Below are positions 1 to 9,047 of a DNA stretch of 64,000 bases, one piece after another (position 1 is the first letter of the stretch; every line of letters starts with the position of its first letter). The stretch comes from Alkalihalophilus pseudofirmus (GTDB lineage: Bacteria; Bacillota; Bacilli; Bacillales; Bacillaceae_D): positions 2,832,001 through 2,896,000 of the forward strand of contig NZ_CP117835.1 in the NCBI RefSeq assembly GCF_029094545.1, in the 5' to 3' direction. Made by a program: the position numbers and the translations under genes. The notes beneath the pieces were generated by a model, which was not told where the DNA came from, searched no databases, and was given only the letters and a program-made list of their open reading frames with translations.

Positions 1-188
1 TCTGCGACTAGAAGTTCTTTAATAGTACCCGTATAAGAAGACGGAACTTCAGCATTTACTTTATCTGTCATCACTTCTGCAAGTGGATCGTATTTATTTA
101 CCTTGTCGCCTGGTTGAACGAGCCATTTACTAATCGTACCTTCTGTTACACTCTCACCAAGCTGCGGCATTGTAATTTCAGTAGCCAT
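1..188 (-). CDS. bkdB: Branched-chain 2-oxoacid dehydrogenase E2 (lipoamide acyltransferase), N-terminal fragment
   Basis: The E2 core subunit carries the acyl group on a swinging lipoyl arm and passes it to CoA. Only about 62 N-terminal residues are in the window; the gene runs off the left edge. The visible part is a lipoyl domain beginning MATEITMPQLGESVTEGTI, with the lipoylated lysine in the EVMTDKVNAEVPS motif. The ATG at 188 has a GGAGGG ribosome binding site and lies 13 bases after the E1-beta gene, so it is the last visible gene of the bkd operon. The order E3, E1-alpha, E1-beta, E2 is that of the Bacillus bkd operon, which favours the branched-chain rather than the pyruvate complex. 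Confidence 0.9.
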   Translation of the reverse strand, partial: MATEITMPQLGESVTEGTISKWLVQPGDKVNKYDPLAEVMTDKVNAEVPSSYTGTIKELLVA

Positions 189-201
189 AGGATCCCTCCG
201 A

Positions 202-1185
202 TTAGAATTCTGCAAGCTCACGCATTGCTTTTTCAACTTTATCTGGGTTAATCATAAAGTATTTTTCCATTGTAGGTGCATAAGGCATTGCAGGTACATC
301 TGGTCCTGCTAGACGCTGCACAGGTGCATCAAGATCAAATAAGCAATGTTCAGCGATAATAGCAGCTACCTCACCCATAATGCTGCCTTCTTTATTATCC
401 TCTGTCACAAGTAGTACTTTACCTGTCTTACTAGCCGCTTCAATGATCGCTTCTTTATCAAGCGGATAGACTGTACGTAAATCAAGTACATGAGCTGAAA
501 TACCATCTTTCTCAAGACGTTCTGCCGCTTGAAGAGCAAAATGTACGGAAAGACCATATGTAATGACGGTAATGTCATCACCTTCACGTTTCACATCCGC
601 TTTACCAATCGGGAGTGTGTAGTCCTCTTCTGGAACTTCACCTTTAATCAAACGGTATGCGCGTTTATGTTCAAAGAATAGAACTGGATCTTCATCACGA
701 ATGGCCGCTTTTAATAAACCTTTCACATCATATGGAGTAGAAGGCATAACAATCTTTAAGCCAGGAACACTTGCAAAAATAGCCTCCACAGATTGTGAAT
801 GATAAAGTGCACCATGTACGCCGCCGCCATAAGGGGCACGAATGGTAATTGGACAATTCCAGTCATTATTGGAGCGATAACGAATTTTGGCTGCTTCTGA
901 AATGATTTGGTTGACTGCAGGCATAATAAAATCTGCAAACTGCATCTCAGCAACAGGTCTCATTCCATACATTGCCGCACCAATTCCTACACCAGCAATA
1001 GCTGACTCTGCAAGCGGTGTATCAATAACACGCTCTTCTCCAAACTTTTCATAAAGACCGTTCGTTGCTCGGAATACCCCGCCGCGAGCACCAACATCCT
1101 CACCAAGTACAAATACTTTTTCATCGCGCTCCATCTCTTCTTTAAGCGCTAATGTTACAGCTTCGATATATGAAATAACTGCCAT
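202..1185 (-). CDS. bkdAB: Branched-chain 2-oxoacid dehydrogenase E1 subunit beta
   Basis: The 327-residue beta chain forms the thiamine-diphosphate-dependent E1 heterotetramer with the product of the adjacent bkdAA. It oxidatively decarboxylates the 2-oxo acids of leucine, isoleucine and valine. The sequence is the transketolase pyrimidine-binding domain (start MAVISYIEAVTLALKEEMER, with FVLGEDVGARGGVFRAT) followed by the C-terminal transketolase domain (LDLRTVYPLDKEAI). The length is normal for the family. It starts 15 bases after bkdAA behind an AAGGGGGG ribosome binding site. Products feed branched-chain fatty acid synthesis. The assignment over pyruvate dehydrogenase rests mainly on the operon with leucine dehydrogenase and BkdR. 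Confidence 0.93.
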   Translation of the reverse strand: MAVISYIEAVTLALKEEMERDEKVFVLGEDVGARGGVFRATNGLYEKFGEERVIDTPLAESAIAGVGIGAAMYGMRPVAEMQFADFIMPAVNQIISEAAKIRYRSNNDWNCPITIRAPYGGGVHGALYHSQSVEAIFASVPGLKIVMPSTPYDVKGLLKAAIRDEDPVLFFEHKRAYRLIKGEVPEEDYTLPIGKADVKREGDDITVITYGLSVHFALQAAERLEKDGISAHVLDLRTVYPLDKEAIIEAASKTGKVLLVTEDNKEGSIMGEVAAIIAEHCLFDLDAPVQRLAGPDVPAMPYAPTMEKYFMINPDKVEKAMRELAEF

Positions 1186-1200
1186 GAGAAATCCCCCCTT

Positions 1201-2193
1201 CTATTCTGCGTACACGTGCTTCATTGCACTTTCTGGATCAGCATACGGTGCGTTCTCTGCATACTCTGTCGCATCATTAACAATCTTAGCTACGCGTTTT
1301 TCCATCTCTTCAAGTGATTGATCTGTTAGAAGACCCACTTCGCGTAAATATTCAGCAAAAGTAATAATCGAGTCAAGCTTCTTCGCTTCTTCTACCTCTT
1401 CACGAGAGCGGTAAGCACGATCGTCATCATCACTAGAGTGAGGAGTTAGACGATAAGATACTGTCTCGATTAAAGAAGGACCTTCCCCTCTGCGTCCGCG
1501 ATCTGCAGCTTCTTTAACAGCCGCATACACAGCTAGTGGATCATTTCCGTCTACTGTTACACCAGGCATACCATAACCAATAGCACGATCAGATACTTTT
1601 TCACATGCTAATTGCTTCTCGATTGGTACTGAGATGGCATATTTATTATTTTCACACATTAAAATAACCGGCAGTTTGTGTACCCCAGCGAAGTTTGCTC
1701 CTTCATGGAAATCTCCTTGGTTAGAAGACCCTTCACCAAACGTTGTAAAAGTAACAAAATCTTCCCCCTGCATTTTTCCTGCAAGTGCAATCCCAACAGC
1801 ATGAGGGACTTGTGTTGTAACAGGAGATGAACCTGTAACAATACGGTTTTTCTTTTGACCAAAGTGACCTGGCATTTGACGACCACCAGAGTTTGGATCT
1901 TCTGCTTTTGCAAAACCTGAAAGCATCAAGTCCGTAGCTGTCATTCCAAAGGTTAATACTACCCCCATATCGCGGTAGTATGGCAGAATATAATCTTTCT
2001 CACGATCAAGCGCAAATGCAGCCCCCACTTGTGCCGCCTCTTGTCCTTGACAAGAGATCACAAATGGAATTTTACCTGCTCGGTTTAATAACCACATACG
2101 CTCATCGATTTTACGTGCTAGAAGCATTGTTTCATACATTTCTAACACCTTTTCATCAGAAAGCCCTAATGATTGATGACGATTATCAGCCAT
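1201..2193 (-). CDS. bkdAA: Branched-chain 2-oxoacid dehydrogenase E1 subunit alpha
   Basis: The 330-residue thiamine-diphosphate-binding alpha chain of the E1 enzyme. It has the dehydrogenase E1 fold, with the cofactor-binding stretch GEGSSNQGDFHEGANFAGV followed by the NNKYAISVP segment that typically closes the ThDP/Mg motif. The regulated loop TPHSSDDDDRAYR is characteristic of branched-chain rather than pyruvate E1. The ATG at 2193 has an AAAAGGAGG ribosome binding site, and the gene sits 28 bases after lpdV. It works with the adjacent beta subunit, and no other E1 gene is present in the window. Confidence 0.94.
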   Translation of the reverse strand: MADNRHQSLGLSDEKVLEMYETMLLARKIDERMWLLNRAGKIPFVISCQGQEAAQVGAAFALDREKDYILPYYRDMGVVLTFGMTATDLMLSGFAKAEDPNSGGRQMPGHFGQKKNRIVTGSSPVTTQVPHAVGIALAGKMQGEDFVTFTTFGEGSSNQGDFHEGANFAGVHKLPVILMCENNKYAISVPIEKQLACEKVSDRAIGYGMPGVTVDGNDPLAVYAAVKEAADRGRRGEGPSLIETVSYRLTPHSSDDDDRAYRSREEVEEAKKLDSIITFAEYLREVGLLTDQSLEEMEKRVAKIVNDATEYAENAPYADPESAMKHVYAE

Positions 2194-2221
2194 TGTATTT
2201 CCTCCTTTTAAACGAAGTGAA

Positions 2222-3643
2222 TTAAGAGTGTATTGCTTTGCCTTCTACTGCTAACGCTGCCTCTCCGATAACTTCTGAGAGAGTCGGGTGTGGATGAATC
2301 GTATGAGCTACTTCAAAATGAGCAGCGTCAAGAACTTTAGCAAGTGCCGCTTCTGAAATCATATCTGTTACATGCGGTCCGATCATATGAACCCCAAGCA
2401 CATCATCATTATCAGCATCTGCAATAATTTTTACAAAGCCATCTGTTTCACCAAATACAAGTGCTTTACCAATAGCTTTAAACGGAAATTGTCCGATTTT
2501 CACATTATGGCCGCGTTTTTTCGCTTCTTCCTCAGTGATTCCGACACTTGCCATTTCTGGGTGGCTGTAAATACATTTTGATACCGTATCATAATCGATT
2601 GGGTCAGGATTTTTTCTTGCTATGTGATCCACTGCAATAATCCCTTCATGAGAAGCAACGTGAGCTAATTGCAAGCCGCCGATCACATCTCCAATCGCGT
2701 AAATATGAGATTCTTTTGTTTGATAGAACTCATTAACTAAGATCACACCGTTTTCTACTTGAATATCAGTGTTCTCAAGTCCGATATCTTTTACATTTGC
2801 CGTACGTCCTACAGAAACAAGAAGTTTTTCTGCAGTAAAGGTTTCTTCTTTTCCATTAACATCTGCCTTAATGGAAACGCTGTCACCTTTTTCAATCGTG
2901 TCCGCCATTACTTTAGCATTTGTAACGATTTTAATACCTTTTTTCTTTAAAATCTTCGCAGCTTCCTTTGAAATGTCTTTATCTTCAGTAGGGAGAATCT
3001 GCGGTCCATATTCAATCACGGTTACGTCTACGCCAAAATCATGCAGCATTGACGCCCATTCAATCCCAATAACTCCGCCACCTACAATCAGGATGGATGC
3101 AGGAAGAGTTTCAAGCTGCAGAGCCTCATCGGAAGTAAGCACATGGGTCCCATCTACTTCAAGCCCTGGCAATGTACGTGGAGATGACCCTGTAGCAACA
3201 ATGACGTTTTGAGGGATCAGCATCATATTTTCATCCCCATTTGCCATTTCAACTGAGATGGTTCCTGGTGTAGGAGAGAAAATAGAAGGACCTAAAATAC
3301 GGCCTGTTCCTTCGAAAACATCGATCTTCCCTTTTTTCATGAGATGTTGTACACCTCGGTGCAACTGATCTACAATACTTTCTTTACGCTTTTGGACTTT
3401 TGTGAAATCAAGAGATACTTCACCTGTCTGTACACCAAAATCATCAGCGCGTTTAGCTGTCTCAAATACCTCGGCACTTCTAAGCAGCGCCTTACTCGGG
3501 ATACATCCTTTATGTAAGCAAGTGCCTCCAAGCTTTTCTTTTTCTACCACTGCTACTTTTAAGCCATGCTGAGCAGCACGGATGGCGGCTACGTAACCGC
3601 CAGTCCCTGCACCTAGTATGACAAGATCATATTCTTCAGCCAT
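2222..3643 (-). CDS. lpdV: Dihydrolipoamide dehydrogenase (E3) of the branched-chain complex
   Basis: A flavoprotein disulfide reductase of 473 residues that reoxidises the dihydrolipoyl arm of BkdB with NAD. Visible features are the FAD-binding GAGTGGYVAAIRAAQ, the redox disulfide GGTCLHKGCIPSK, the NAD-binding GGGVIGIEWASM, the second FAD motif YAIGDVIGG and the C-terminal dimer motif HPHPTLSE with the catalytic His/Glu. I place the start at the ATG at 3643 because the AAAGGAG site is 8 bases away. An upstream in-frame GTG at 3652 is fused to that site and so is too close. The position between bcd and bkdAA marks it as the bkd-specific E3. Confidence 0.93.
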   Translation of the reverse strand: MAEEYDLVILGAGTGGYVAAIRAAQHGLKVAVVEKEKLGGTCLHKGCIPSKALLRSAEVFETAKRADDFGVQTGEVSLDFTKVQKRKESIVDQLHRGVQHLMKKGKIDVFEGTGRILGPSIFSPTPGTISVEMANGDENMMLIPQNVIVATGSSPRTLPGLEVDGTHVLTSDEALQLETLPASILIVGGGVIGIEWASMLHDFGVDVTVIEYGPQILPTEDKDISKEAAKILKKKGIKIVTNAKVMADTIEKGDSVSIKADVNGKEETFTAEKLLVSVGRTANVKDIGLENTDIQVENGVILVNEFYQTKESHIYAIGDVIGGLQLAHVASHEGIIAVDHIARKNPDPIDYDTVSKCIYSHPEMASVGITEEEAKKRGHNVKIGQFPFKAIGKALVFGETDGFVKIIADADNDDVLGVHMIGPHVTDMISEAALAKVLDAAHFEVAHTIHPHPTLSEVIGEAALAVEGKAIHS

Positions 3644-3705
3644 CCTATTCACTCCTTTATTTCAGGTAAATCTTTTTCATTTAAATCTTTTTCACGTAAA
3701 GAAGT

Positions 3706-4800
3706 TTATCTGCGAGAAATAATGCTGTGACCATTTTGCAGGAATTGACGGCGAGAGCGACGCATGCGTTCAATTCTTTCTTCTGCCATACGGTCAGCTG
3801 CTTTATAAGTTGGCAGATGATCACGTTTAGCAATCTCAAATACTTTTGCTACATTATCATAAATTCCTTCAACTTTTTTCATTGCACGATCACGGTTATA
3901 CCCATTTAATTCATCGGCAACATTAATTACACCGCCAGCATTAATCACATAATCAGGTGCATAAGCAATACCCATTTCATGAATTAAGTTCCCATGACGC
4001 TCTTCTTTCAATTGATTATTAGCAGCCCCAGCAATCACTTTTGCTTTTAACTGTGGAATCGTTTGATCATTGATGATCGCTCCTAGAGCACATGGAGCGA
4101 AAATATCACAATCTACCCCGTAAATATCATTTACATCTACTGCCTTAGCACCGAAATCATTTACAGCACGCTCTACAGATTCTTTATGGATATCGGTTAC
4201 AATCAGGTTCGCACCTTCTTCATGCAAGTGTCTGCATAGATTATAAGATACGTTTCCTACGCCTTGAACGGCTACCGTTTTCCCTGCTAAATCATCTGTA
4301 CCAAATGCTTCCTTAGCAGCTGCCTTCATCCCCACATATACTCCGTATGCAGTTACTGGTGATGGGTTTCCTGATGAACCAAAAGCAGGAGAAATACCTG
4401 TTACATAATCTGTCTCATCATGAATAATATCCATATCTTGTACAGTTGTTCCAACGTCTTCAGCTGTAATGTAGCGACCATTTAACCCTTGAATATATCG
4501 GCCAAACGCACGGAACATTTCTTCGTTCTTATCTTTACGAGGATCTCCGATAATAACTGTCTTACCGCCGCCTAAATTTAATCCTGCAGCTGCATTCTTA
4601 TATGTCATTCCACGAGCTAAGCGAAGTGCATCTTCAAAAGCATCTGCTTCCGTGTCATACATCCACATTCTTGTTCCACCCAAAGCTGGTCCAAGAGTCG
4701 TATCATGAATAGCGATAATGGCTTTTAGGCCTGATAATTTATCTTGACATACAACCACTTGTTCGTAGTCGTGAAATTCCATATCTTTAAAAAGTTCCAT
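3706..4800 (-). CDS. bcd: Leucine dehydrogenase
   Basis: Oxidative deamination of leucine, valine and isoleucine to 2-oxo acids with NAD, giving the substrates of the Bkd complex encoded downstream. The 364 residues have the Glu/Leu/Phe/Val dehydrogenase fold: the substrate-binding [12 protein letters not shown], the catalytic lysine region [21 protein letters not shown], and a Rossmann domain with [17 protein letters not shown]. Start is the ATG at 4800 behind GAGGAGG. It is the first gene after a sigma-54-type promoter at 4856-4871. In B. subtilis ptb precedes bcd and buk follows it; neither is present here. Confidence 0.94.
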   Translation of the reverse strand: MELFKDMEFHDYEQVVVCQDKLSGLKAIIAIHDTTLGPALGGTRMWMYDTEADAFEDALRLARGMTYKNAAAGLNLGGGKTVIIGDPRKDKNEEMFRAFGRYIQGLNGRYITAEDVGTTVQDMDIIHDETDYVTGISPAFGSSGNPSPVTAYGVYVGMKAAAKEAFGTDDLAGKTVAVQGVGNVSYNLCRHLHEEGANLIVTDIHKESVERAVNDFGAKAVDVNDIYGVDCDIFAPCALGAIINDQTIPQLKAKVIAGAANNQLKEERHGNLIHEMGIAYAPDYVINAGGVINVADELNGYNRDRAMKKVEGIYDNVAKVFEIAKRDHLPTYKAADRMAEERIERMRRSRRQFLQNGHSIISRR

Positions 4801-4855
4801 CTTACATCCTCCTCAAATACAAATAAACTCATTTGTTCATGCTACTTACTAGTAT

Positions 4856-4871
4856 TGCAAAAACTGTGCCA
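4856..4871 (-). promoter_or_regulatory. Sigma-54 (-24/-12) promoter of the bkd operon
   Basis: Read on the minus strand the sequence is TGGCACAGTTTTTGCA, a complete match to the sigma-54 consensus TGGCACR-N4-TTGCW. The -24 element is at 4867-4871 and the -12 element at 4856-4860. Transcription would begin near 4845 and give a leader of about 45 bases before bcd. The adjacent bkdR encodes a sigma-54 activator, which supports the call. Confidence 0.88.
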
Positions 4872-4933
4872 ACCTAACACAGCCTTTTTTAAGTTGTTTT
4901 TTCTGTTATTCATTCCATTTCTAACAAACAACC

Positions 4934-4976
4934 ATGCAAATTTTATCACACCCTGCAAATAATTGCATGCAAATTT
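4934..4976 (-). promoter_or_regulatory. Candidate BkdR upstream activating sequence (TGCAAAT repeats)
   Basis: Three copies of TGCAAAT occur at 4935-4941, 4954-4960 and 4968-4974; the last forms a palindrome TTGCATGCAA at 4963-4972. They lie about 65-105 bases upstream of the sigma-54 promoter, the usual distance for an enhancer of this class, and the block runs into the bkdR stop codon. Binding by BkdR is inferred from position only. Confidence 0.5.
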
Positions 4977-7023
4977 AGTCAATATCCATTTTATCAAGCT
5001 TATAATAAAGTGAGCGAATCGAGATATTTAGTCGTTTGGCAGCAGCTGTTTTATTACCGGCACACTCCTCAATTGATTTCATAATCACACTGCGCTCATA
5101 TTCCTCCATCAGCTCTTGTAATGTTTTATGTTCATCTCTAAAAGCAGGTTGATTAGAAGAGATCTGCGGCGTTTCCTCTGTTAGAATAGGCAGATGCTGT
5201 TTCGTTATTTTTGTAGATCCCGCTTCCATATAGATCATCGCACGAGCCAGCACATTTTCTAATTCCCGGACATTCCCCGGCCAATGATACGTTTTTAAAT
5301 AATTGAGGGCATCTTCTGTCAGGCCATGGACGTAACGGCCATAGTCTTCGTTCAGCTTCGTTAGTAAGTGCTTGGCTAATTGAGATAAATCATTAATTCT
5401 TTCTCTTAGCGGCGGTATGTAAATAGGCATTTTATTGAGTCTGTAATATAAATCCTCACGAAATTCTTTTTCTACAATGGCACGTTCAAGGTGTACATTT
5501 GTAGCTGCAATTACCCTGACATCAATAGAGATGGCTTTTGTGCCGCCCACCCTCACAATCTCTTTTTCCTGCAGTACGCGAAGAAGCTTCGCTTGCATAT
5601 TGCTTGATAATTCACCAATTTCGTCTAAGAAAATACTTCCCTGCTCAGCCTCTTCAAACAATCCTTTTTTTCCGCCTCTGCGTGCCCCTGAAAATGCTCC
5701 TTCTTCATAGCCGAACAATTCACTTTCAAGCAACGTTTCAGAGAGAGCCGCACAATTTACTCGTATAAACGGATAATGCCTGCGATTGCTTTCATTATGT
5801 ATCGCATGTGCAAATAATTCTTTACCGGTACCTGATTCCCCTCTGAGGAGAATGGTAACTGGTGTAGAAGCCGCAATTTTTGCTTGCTCAATCGCCACTT
5901 GCATTTCTTGGGAGGAACCGACAATTTCATCAAACGAATATTTCGCTTTCAATGATTCTAACAGCCGCTTTGCTTGTTTTAATTCTTTATTTAGCGACTT
6001 GATTTCTGAGACGTCATGGAGCACTCCTACACTTCCTTTAATCTGTCCATCGACGATTACCGGAGCGACATTAACAATAACATCACGCTTACTCGGACCT
6101 ACTTTTAGGGGTACACCGCGCACTGCTTTACGTGTTTCCAATACTCTTAAATGCATGCTTTCGCCCTCTGAAATATCTGCCGTTGCGGGCTGATTAATGA
6201 CTTCTTCTTTTTTGAGACCGGTCAGCCTTGAATAGGCTGGATTAATCATGATCCCATTCCCATGCTCATCAACCACTGAGATCGCATCATCAGATGAATG
6301 AATAATCGCTTCAAGCATCGTTTGTATGCTCTTTAAATTTGTTACTTGTTCAGCCATCTCAACAATTTCTGTAACATCTTTAAAGATAGCTAATCCGCCA
6401 ATGCATTTATCCTCTTCAAACATTGGAACACGCGTGGTTAAAATTGTCGTCCCATTCTCAAAATGCTGCTTTTTATTATGTTCTTCCTTTTTCGTTTGTA
6501 TCACTCTAGGGAGCCCGCTGTTTGGAAGCACTTCTTGAATATGTACACCTATTGCATCCTCTGATTTAATTCCTGACATTTTTGATGCCGCTTTATTAAA
6601 AAACAACACTTGCGATTCAGCATTTACGGCAATCATCCCGTCATGGGTAGAGTTAAGAATCGTTTCTTGAATAGAAGAATGCTGATTAAGCTTCTGAATA
6701 AGAAAGTCCTTTTCTTCAATTAATGTAAAAAATAATCGAGCAATCCGAGAAGGCACAATTGTAGTCCCTTCTTTTATATGAGCTTGAAGCGACTCTAACA
6801 CATCCTTGCGTCCTGTCGCTTCGAACACAATGTCTATATCTTCTGTATAATACTCTTTCCAATTAGAGCTTGTTTTAATGTGCTGTCTTTCGGCGAGTTC
6901 TATTCCTTTTGCCTTAAGATCTACATCTATGACTGCTTGAACTTCTATATGTTCCATGTCTAAGAGCATTTGTAAAAGAGCTGTTCCCCCTATACCTGCC
7001 CCTATAAGAAGTACATTTTTCAT
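4975..7023 (-). CDS. bkdR: Sigma-54-dependent transcriptional activator of the bkd operon
   Basis: A 682-residue activator. Domains in order: an N-terminal Rossmann-like segment ([20 protein letters not shown], about 1-110), a PAS domain (about 112-215, [21 protein letters not shown]), a second PAS (about 235-345), the AAA+ sigma-54 interaction domain (about 365-595) with Walker A GESGTGKE, Walker B IFLDEIGE and a GAFSGA loop in place of the usual GAFTGA, then a Fis-type helix-turn-helix at the C terminus ([20 protein letters not shown]). The ATG at 7023 follows GGAGGGATTGT. It should drive the promoter at 4856-4871. The dinucleotide-like domain suggests a redox or metabolite input, which is inference. 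Confidence 0.9.
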   Translation of the reverse strand: MKNVLLIGAGIGGTALLQMLLDMEHIEVQAVIDVDLKAKGIELAERQHIKTSSNWKEYYTEDIDIVFEATGRKDVLESLQAHIKEGTTIVPSRIARLFFTLIEEKDFLIQKLNQHSSIQETILNSTHDGMIAVNAESQVLFFNKAASKMSGIKSEDAIGVHIQEVLPNSGLPRVIQTKKEEHNKKQHFENGTTILTTRVPMFEEDKCIGGLAIFKDVTEIVEMAEQVTNLKSIQTMLEAIIHSSDDAISVVDEHGNGIMINPAYSRLTGLKKEEVINQPATADISEGESMHLRVLETRKAVRGVPLKVGPSKRDVIVNVAPVIVDGQIKGSVGVLHDVSEIKSLNKELKQAKRLLESLKAKYSFDEIVGSSQEMQVAIEQAKIAASTPVTILLRGESGTGKELFAHAIHNESNRRHYPFIRVNCAALSETLLESELFGYEEGAFSGARRGGKKGLFEEAEQGSIFLDEIGELSSNMQAKLLRVLQEKEIVRVGGTKAISIDVRVIAATNVHLERAIVEKEFREDLYYRLNKMPIYIPPLRERINDLSQLAKHLLTKLNEDYGRYVHGLTEDALNYLKTYHWPGNVRELENVLARAMIYMEAGSTKITKQHLPILTEETPQISSNQPAFRDEHKTLQELMEEYERSVIMKSIEECAGNKTAAAKRLNISIRSLYYKLDKMDID

Positions 7024-7189
7024 ACAATCCCTCCAGTCTCAAAAAGGGTTCTCCCCTATTCCCCTTCAAATAAAACGCTTTCTCTACTATCCACTATTAC
7101 GTAAATTTAATGAACATGCAACCTTCATCATGTACAAGGTTCCGATTTTCCGTTACTATTAAGATGAATATGAGCGAACAGATCACTCG

Positions 7190-7217
7190 TTAACGTTTGA
7201 TATGTAAGTTCTATAAT
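7190..7217 (+). promoter_or_regulatory. Probable sigma-A promoter of yqzF
   Basis: A perfect TATAAT at 7212-7217 with TTAACG at 7190-7195, 16-base spacer, 43 bases before the yqzF start. Confidence 0.5.
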
Positions 7218-7259
7218 AATTGTAGAGATGATCATTGTAGAAATGAAAGAGGATTGATT

Positions 7260-7499
7260 ATGGGACGATTTATTGCACTAATGATTCTTGTGATACCAGC
7301 CGTTATTGCGGGCTATGGAATAAAACTGATGAGAGATACTATTTTTACGTTGCTTAACACTCCTTATCCCAATTTATCTGTTCAATTTATTGCAGGCTTT
7401 ATTTTATTCTTAGCAGGATTAGGATTCATTGGCGGATTTATCTTTCATCGCGATAAAAAGAACGGAAAGATTGCCCCGCGCTTTAAAAAACGAAAATAA
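7260..7499 (+). CDS. yqzF: Small membrane protein, DUF2627 family (YqzF)
   Basis: A 79-residue protein with two predicted membrane segments (IALMILVIPAVIAGYGI and a second at FIAGFILFLAGLGFIGGFIF), followed by a basic tail ending RFKKRK that should be cytoplasmic. I start it at the ATG at 7260, 8 bases after AGAGGA; a longer frame from 7197 adds an unlikely hydrophilic extension without a ribosome binding site. The family is of unknown function and is found beside bkdR in Bacillus, as here. It is transcribed divergently from bkdR. Confidence 0.8.
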   Translation: MGRFIALMILVIPAVIAGYGIKLMRDTIFTLLNTPYPNLSVQFIAGFILFLAGLGFIGGFIFHRDKKNGKIAPRFKKRK

Positions 7500-7518
7500 T
7501 AAACGAAACCAACAAAAA

Positions 7519-7550
7519 AGACGAGAAACCCTGATACGAGTTTCTCGTCT
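7519..7550. terminator. Bidirectional terminator between yqzF and the MraY-like gene
   Basis: A perfect 11-bp stem (AGACGAGAAAC / GTTTCTCGTCT) with a 10-base loop, followed by T-rich tracts on both strands. The right arm contains the stop codon of the minus-strand gene. Confidence 0.85.
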
Positions 7551-8355
7551 ATTTTTGTTGAAATGGAACGCCAATCCCATCAAGCCATTTTAAGATTCCT
7601 GAAGCATTGATTACTTTTGAAAAAGAGATACGCTCAGCAAGGAAAATTAAAAATCCTACCCCAAAAACAATCAACCATTGGATGTGCGTGGGTGTAAATT
7701 GAATAATAATGATCGCTAAGACTGCTCCTGCGGTCGTTGATCCGTTATCGCCAAGCAAAGCCTGCCTATGGCCTTCAAGTACAAACCACAAATAAAAGAT
7801 AGCCAGTCCGTATATTAAAAGAAAAAAGGCAGGAGCTGGGTAGCTTAGGAGGATTGGAATCAAAATAATTGTGGTGAATTTACATACTCTAAGCGGCCTG
7901 GTGTCAAACAAATTTGCTAGATGAGGCAGCCAGCTTAACAATAAAAAATAGCGTAATGCTTCATAGATAGACGTTGTGTGCAGGTGATACACAAAAAGCA
8001 TTGATAAAATAAAGGTCCCTATCAACTTAATAAGTCCTGTTGTCGGGATTTTTTTAGTCCATACAAAATATAAATGCCCGCGAAGTCCCTTTGGTTCCTT
8101 TGTTCCGTAACGATCATCTATAAAACCTAAAAACCAAATCCCCACAACATAAGCAAGAGCTTGGTAAGAAAATGCAATGGCATACGTTTCTTCAGGCACA
8201 ATCATGCAATAAGTGGCATAGCCATACAAAATGATTACCCCTAAGCTGTATGGAACGGCCTTTCCTTCATAATTGACCACAGTCCAACCAAGTGAGCGAA
8301 AAGCAATCATACTGATATATGCAATGATCGGAACAGTGATAAGTAATGCGATCAT
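7549..8355 (-). CDS. MraY/WecA-like polyprenyl-phosphate glycosyl-1-phosphate transferase homologue
   Basis: A 268-residue, very hydrophobic protein with about eight to nine membrane segments. It keeps family 4 transferase signatures: GFIDDRYG (the DDxxD-like cytoplasmic motif), NLFDTRPLR (the NxxN/D region) and LLGDNGSTT. It is short for this family (MraY and WecA are about 320-360 residues) and the NAxNLxDGxDG signature is altered, so it may use a different substrate or have diverged in function. It overlaps the upstream glycosyltransferase gene by 4 bases (ATGA), so the two are translationally coupled. I infer a role in an undecaprenyl-linked envelope glycan or lipid; the substrate is unknown. 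Confidence 0.7.
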   Translation of the reverse strand: MIALLITVPIIAYISMIAFRSLGWTVVNYEGKAVPYSLGVIILYGYATYCMIVPEETYAIAFSYQALAYVVGIWFLGFIDDRYGTKEPKGLRGHLYFVWTKKIPTTGLIKLIGTFILSMLFVYHLHTTSIYEALRYFLLLSWLPHLANLFDTRPLRVCKFTTIILIPILLSYPAPAFFLLIYGLAIFYLWFVLEGHRQALLGDNGSTTAGAVLAIIIIQFTPTHIQWLIVFGVGFLIFLAERISFSKVINASGILKWLDGIGVPFQQK

Positions 8356-9047
8356 TTCTCCACCACTCTCATTCGAACGGATCGCATTCTAATAACTCTC
8401 AGTTGACGTTCAATATCAATCCACTGCTTTAATCGATGCATAAAACCAGCAGGAGACTTCCCCATTTCTCTATGGGTCATGCGAGTCTCCACTTCCTTTA
8501 CCACTGCTCCAGCTAATAGGAAGTCAATCGTCATCTTTGTCTCCACACCAAACCCATTATATTCTTCGTTAAGTAACAGATCGAGCCATTTGCGATGAAA
8601 GATTCGTTGACCGGATAAAGGGGCCTCTATCATTGCTCCTGTATACTTTAAAATAATCGATTGCGCTCTTCTCTTCACGAAGCCAAAACCTGCTCTATCA
8701 CCAGCTTTCACCTTAGAGATCACTAAATCCGCCAGATTATCTTGTATTGGGACTATGAGATTTTTCAGTTCAATTGCAGACCTTCCAAGATCCGCATCTA
8801 CACATGCAATGAATTCCCCCCTTGCAGCTTGCCAGCCAATTTTCAATGCATGGCCCTTGCCTTTATTTTGAGAAAGGTCAATAACATGATCTGCGTATTG
8901 ATGAGCGATTGTACTCGTTTGGTCCGTACTTCCATCATTAATAATAATAATTTCAAGCAATCCAGGTATATGGCGCAGAGCGTCAATTGTCTCTTTAATG
9001 AATACTTCTTCGTTATAAGCAGGAATAATCACTGAGACATTACTCAT
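8352..9047 (-). CDS. Family 2 glycosyltransferase
   Basis: A 231-residue GT-A fold enzyme of the dolichyl-phosphate-sugar synthase type: SVIIPAYNEE at the N terminus, INDGSTDQT, NKGKGHAL and the metal-binding DADLG motif around residue 90-95. It has no C-terminal membrane helices, so it is probably a peripheral cytoplasmic enzyme that uses a nucleotide sugar. The start overlaps the end of steA and its stop overlaps the MraY-like gene, making a three-gene unit. It could glycosylate a polyprenyl phosphate or lipid made by its neighbour; donor and acceptor cannot be told from sequence. Confidence 0.8.
   Translation of the reverse strand: MSNVSVIIPAYNEEVFIKETIDALRHIPGLLEIIIINDGSTDQTSTIAHQYADHVIDLSQNKGKGHALKIGWQAARGEFIACVDADLGRSAIELKNLIVPIQDNLADLVISKVKAGDRAGFGFVKRRAQSIILKYTGAMIEAPLSGQRIFHRKWLDLLLNEEYNGFGVETKMTIDFLLAGAVVKEVETRMTHREMGKSPAGFMHRLKQWIDIERQLRVIRMRSVRMRVVEK

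Noticed and set aside
2769-3212. A 147-residue plus-strand ORF opposite lpdV
   Set aside because: It is a shadow of lpdV with no ribosome binding site and low-complexity Ser/Thr/Pro composition.
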